Shown piece after piece: positions 44,725 through 45,799 of a stretch of 45,799 nucleotides of DNA. Origin of the DNA: Chitinophagaceae bacterium (GTDB lineage Bacteria > Bacteroidota > Bacteroidia > Chitinophagales > Chitinophagaceae); the NCBI GenBank assembly GCA_025933775.1, contig JAICZH010000014.1, positions 1-45,799 of the forward strand, read 5' to 3'. The first letter of the stretch is position 1, and each line of letters opens with the position of its first letter. The notes below the pieces were generated by a model. It was not told where the DNA came from, did not search any database, and saw only the letters and a list, made by a program, of their open reading frames with translations. A program made the translations under genes and the position numbers.

Positions 44725-45537
44725 TTATCTTTTATGAAAAGGGTTGGTAAAAAAATCATCAACAATTTTATTGAATTCATCTTTATGCTCTATTAAAGTA
44801 GCATGTCCCGAATTGGGAACTATCCATAAATATGCTGACGGAATATTTTGGTAAATTAAAACCGTGTGCTCAATTTTTATAAGATCGTGATCGCCGCCAA
44901 TAATTAATGAAGGGCATTTTATTTCGTGCAAAGCATCTAATGAAATATTGGGTTGAAACCAATCGAGCAAAAATAATTTCCAATCATTTTTTGCTGCAGC
45001 TGACGTAAAATGGTTATCTTTTAAAGAATCATAATTTGCTTTGTCTTCCTTCCACAGCGATGGAATAATGGCAGTGGAATCGGGCCACAAATTAGCGCCG
45101 GTAGAAACGAGTTTGATTACTTTCTCAGGATGCCGCATGGCAAGCAGCAGCGCATTGATGCCTCCATCGCTCCAGCCCAAAACATAGGCGGAGTCAATGT
45201 TTAGCGCATCCAGCAAAGCGGCTTCATCATCAGCCATCATTTCAAAACTTAATGAATCGTTTTCATCTTTCGATTTGCCTTGCGAGCGGCTGTCGGCTAC
45301 AATTACCTTATATTTTTTGGAGAAATAAGGAATATTATTTTTAAACGCTGCAATGCTTCCGCCATTGCCATGAATCATCAACAAAGGTTTGCCGCTGCCA
45401 TAAATTTCGCAGTATATTTTAATGCCGCGTATGCTATAATATTTCCCTGCTGCTGAATTGTTGCCGTACGGAATAGTTTGTGAAAAGGAAACGATTGCAA
45501 ATAATTGAAATATCAGGAAGCAAAAAATATTTTTCAT
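44725..45537 (-). CDS. Exported alpha/beta hydrolase, catalytically complete
   Basis: A 270-residue hydrolase with signal peptide (MKNIFCFLIFQLFAIVSFSQ). The oxyanion strand LLMIHGNGGSIAAF, the order VADSRSQGKSKD, the nucleophile elbow LGWSDGGINAL (Ser123), the acid loop IIGGDHDLI and the His in VPNSGHATLI form a complete triad. It is a paralogue of the protein at 4641-5495: the same motif order, spacing and flanking words (YFAKNYKVIVADSRAQGKS there, YFSKKYKVIVADSRSQGKS here), yet that copy has lost the Ser. Substrate unknown; it should act in the periplasm. The rhodanese-like gene follows on the same strand. Confidence 0.9.
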   Translation of the reverse strand: MKNIFCFLIFQLFAIVSFSQTIPYGNNSAAGKYYSIRGIKIYCEIYGSGKPLLMIHGNGGSIAAFKNNIPYFSKKYKVIVADSRSQGKSKDENDSLSFEMMADDEAALLDALNIDSAYVLGWSDGGINALLLAMRHPEKVIKLVSTGANLWPDSTAIIPSLWKEDKANYDSLKDNHFTSAAAKNDWKLFLLDWFQPNISLDALHEIKCPSLIIGGDHDLIKIEHTVLIYQNIPSAYLWIVPNSGHATLIEHKDEFNKIVDDFFTNPFHKR

Positions 45538-45585
45538 TAATTAAAATTATAAAACTAAAGGCTTTTTGCGATTAAAAAACAATTT

Positions 45586-45799
45586 TTACAACCCAATCAC
45601 TTTTGCAATCGCATTTTGAAAAATATCAATGGCTGCATTCGCTGCTTTTTGTGCAATAGATTTGGTAATGATGGCTATGGAATGCAATTCCGATTCCAAA
45701 ATTTTTTCTTCATCGGCCACGCGATTCAAAAAAAATTGCTGGTCAATTTCATTGTTCAGTCTTAAGCTTGCCAATAATTCAAGCCTCGATTTATGATCC
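45586..45799 (-). CDS. C-terminal fragment of an unknown protein, cut by the window edge
   Basis: The frame is open from the right edge of the window to the stop at 45586, giving 70 residues, mainly helical: HKSRLELLASLRLNNEIDQQ, then VADEEKILESELHSI and QKAANAAIDIFQNAIAKVIG. No domain is recognised. The only start-like codon inside is a TTG at 45774, so the true start almost certainly lies outside the window. The gene is 48 bases upstream of the hydrolase on the same strand and could be in one transcript. Confidence 0.5.
   Translation of the reverse strand, partial: DHKSRLELLASLRLNNEIDQQFFLNRVADEEKILESELHSIAIITKSIAQKAANAAIDIFQNAIAKVIGL

Noticed and set aside
1-45799. tRNA, rRNA, CRISPR array, integrase or transposase genes
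   Set aside because: Looked for on both strands; no cloverleaf with CCA-end logic, regular spaced repeats or transposase motifs were found.

Overview
The window is AT-rich chromosomal DNA from a member of the Bacteroidota, most likely family Chitinophagaceae (Ferruginibacter-like). The evidence is the gene families present (SMUG2/DUF4918 glycosylase, Ntox23-like secreted protein, BetR-type regulator, LTD protein with a gliding/secretion-type C-terminal domain), many signal peptides ending in AQ or SC, the absence of obvious Shine-Dalgarno sequences, and TAnnTTTG promoter boxes lying almost against several ATGs. The genus assignment is inference. No rRNA, tRNA, CRISPR array, complete insertion sequence or prophage was seen.

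Layout. 1-1.85 kb is accessory-looking: the 5' end of msrB, a SHOCT membrane protein, a 180-bp inverted-repeat element, and a PIN-domain gene overlapping a 49-codon partner. 2-12.9 kb is mostly minus strand: MFS transporter, YdcF-like protein, small lipoprotein, an alpha/beta hydrolase lacking its nucleophile serine, polA, Uma2 protein (plus), esterase, serC, zinc phospholipase C-like protein and DUF502 protein. 13.0-20.4 kb is a four-gene efflux operon: TetR regulator, TolC-type channel, lipoprotein adaptor and RND permease. It has a clear promoter/operator and a strong terminator, and the permease carries an extra four-helix membrane domain. 20.7-23.1 kb pairs an exported Gfo/Idh/MocA protein with a nitrilase-family hydrolase. 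23.5-28.3 kb holds a frameshifted membrane-protein gene, a SMUG2-type glycosylase, a serine hydrolase and three secreted or outer-membrane proteins. 28.6-38.7 kb contains a BetR-type regulator, the Ntox23-like protein, an FMN hydroxy-acid oxidase, an AMIN-amidase, a PLP aminotransferase with a non-ATG start, asd, a lipoprotein and an LTD protein. 38.7-45.8 kb carries dienelactone hydrolase, GYF_2, several small membrane or secreted proteins, a rhodanese-like protein, and an intact paralogue of the hydrolase near 5 kb.

The most unusual signal is a dispersed, roughly 25-bp motif on both strands. It consists of TAACGGT, three variable bases, then GCATANACGAAAA. Nine or ten good copies lie in gaps or at gene ends, and several weaker copies lie inside conserved coding sequence. 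I do not recognise it. It could be a protein-binding or uptake/segregation-type DNA signal, or a very small mobile repeat.
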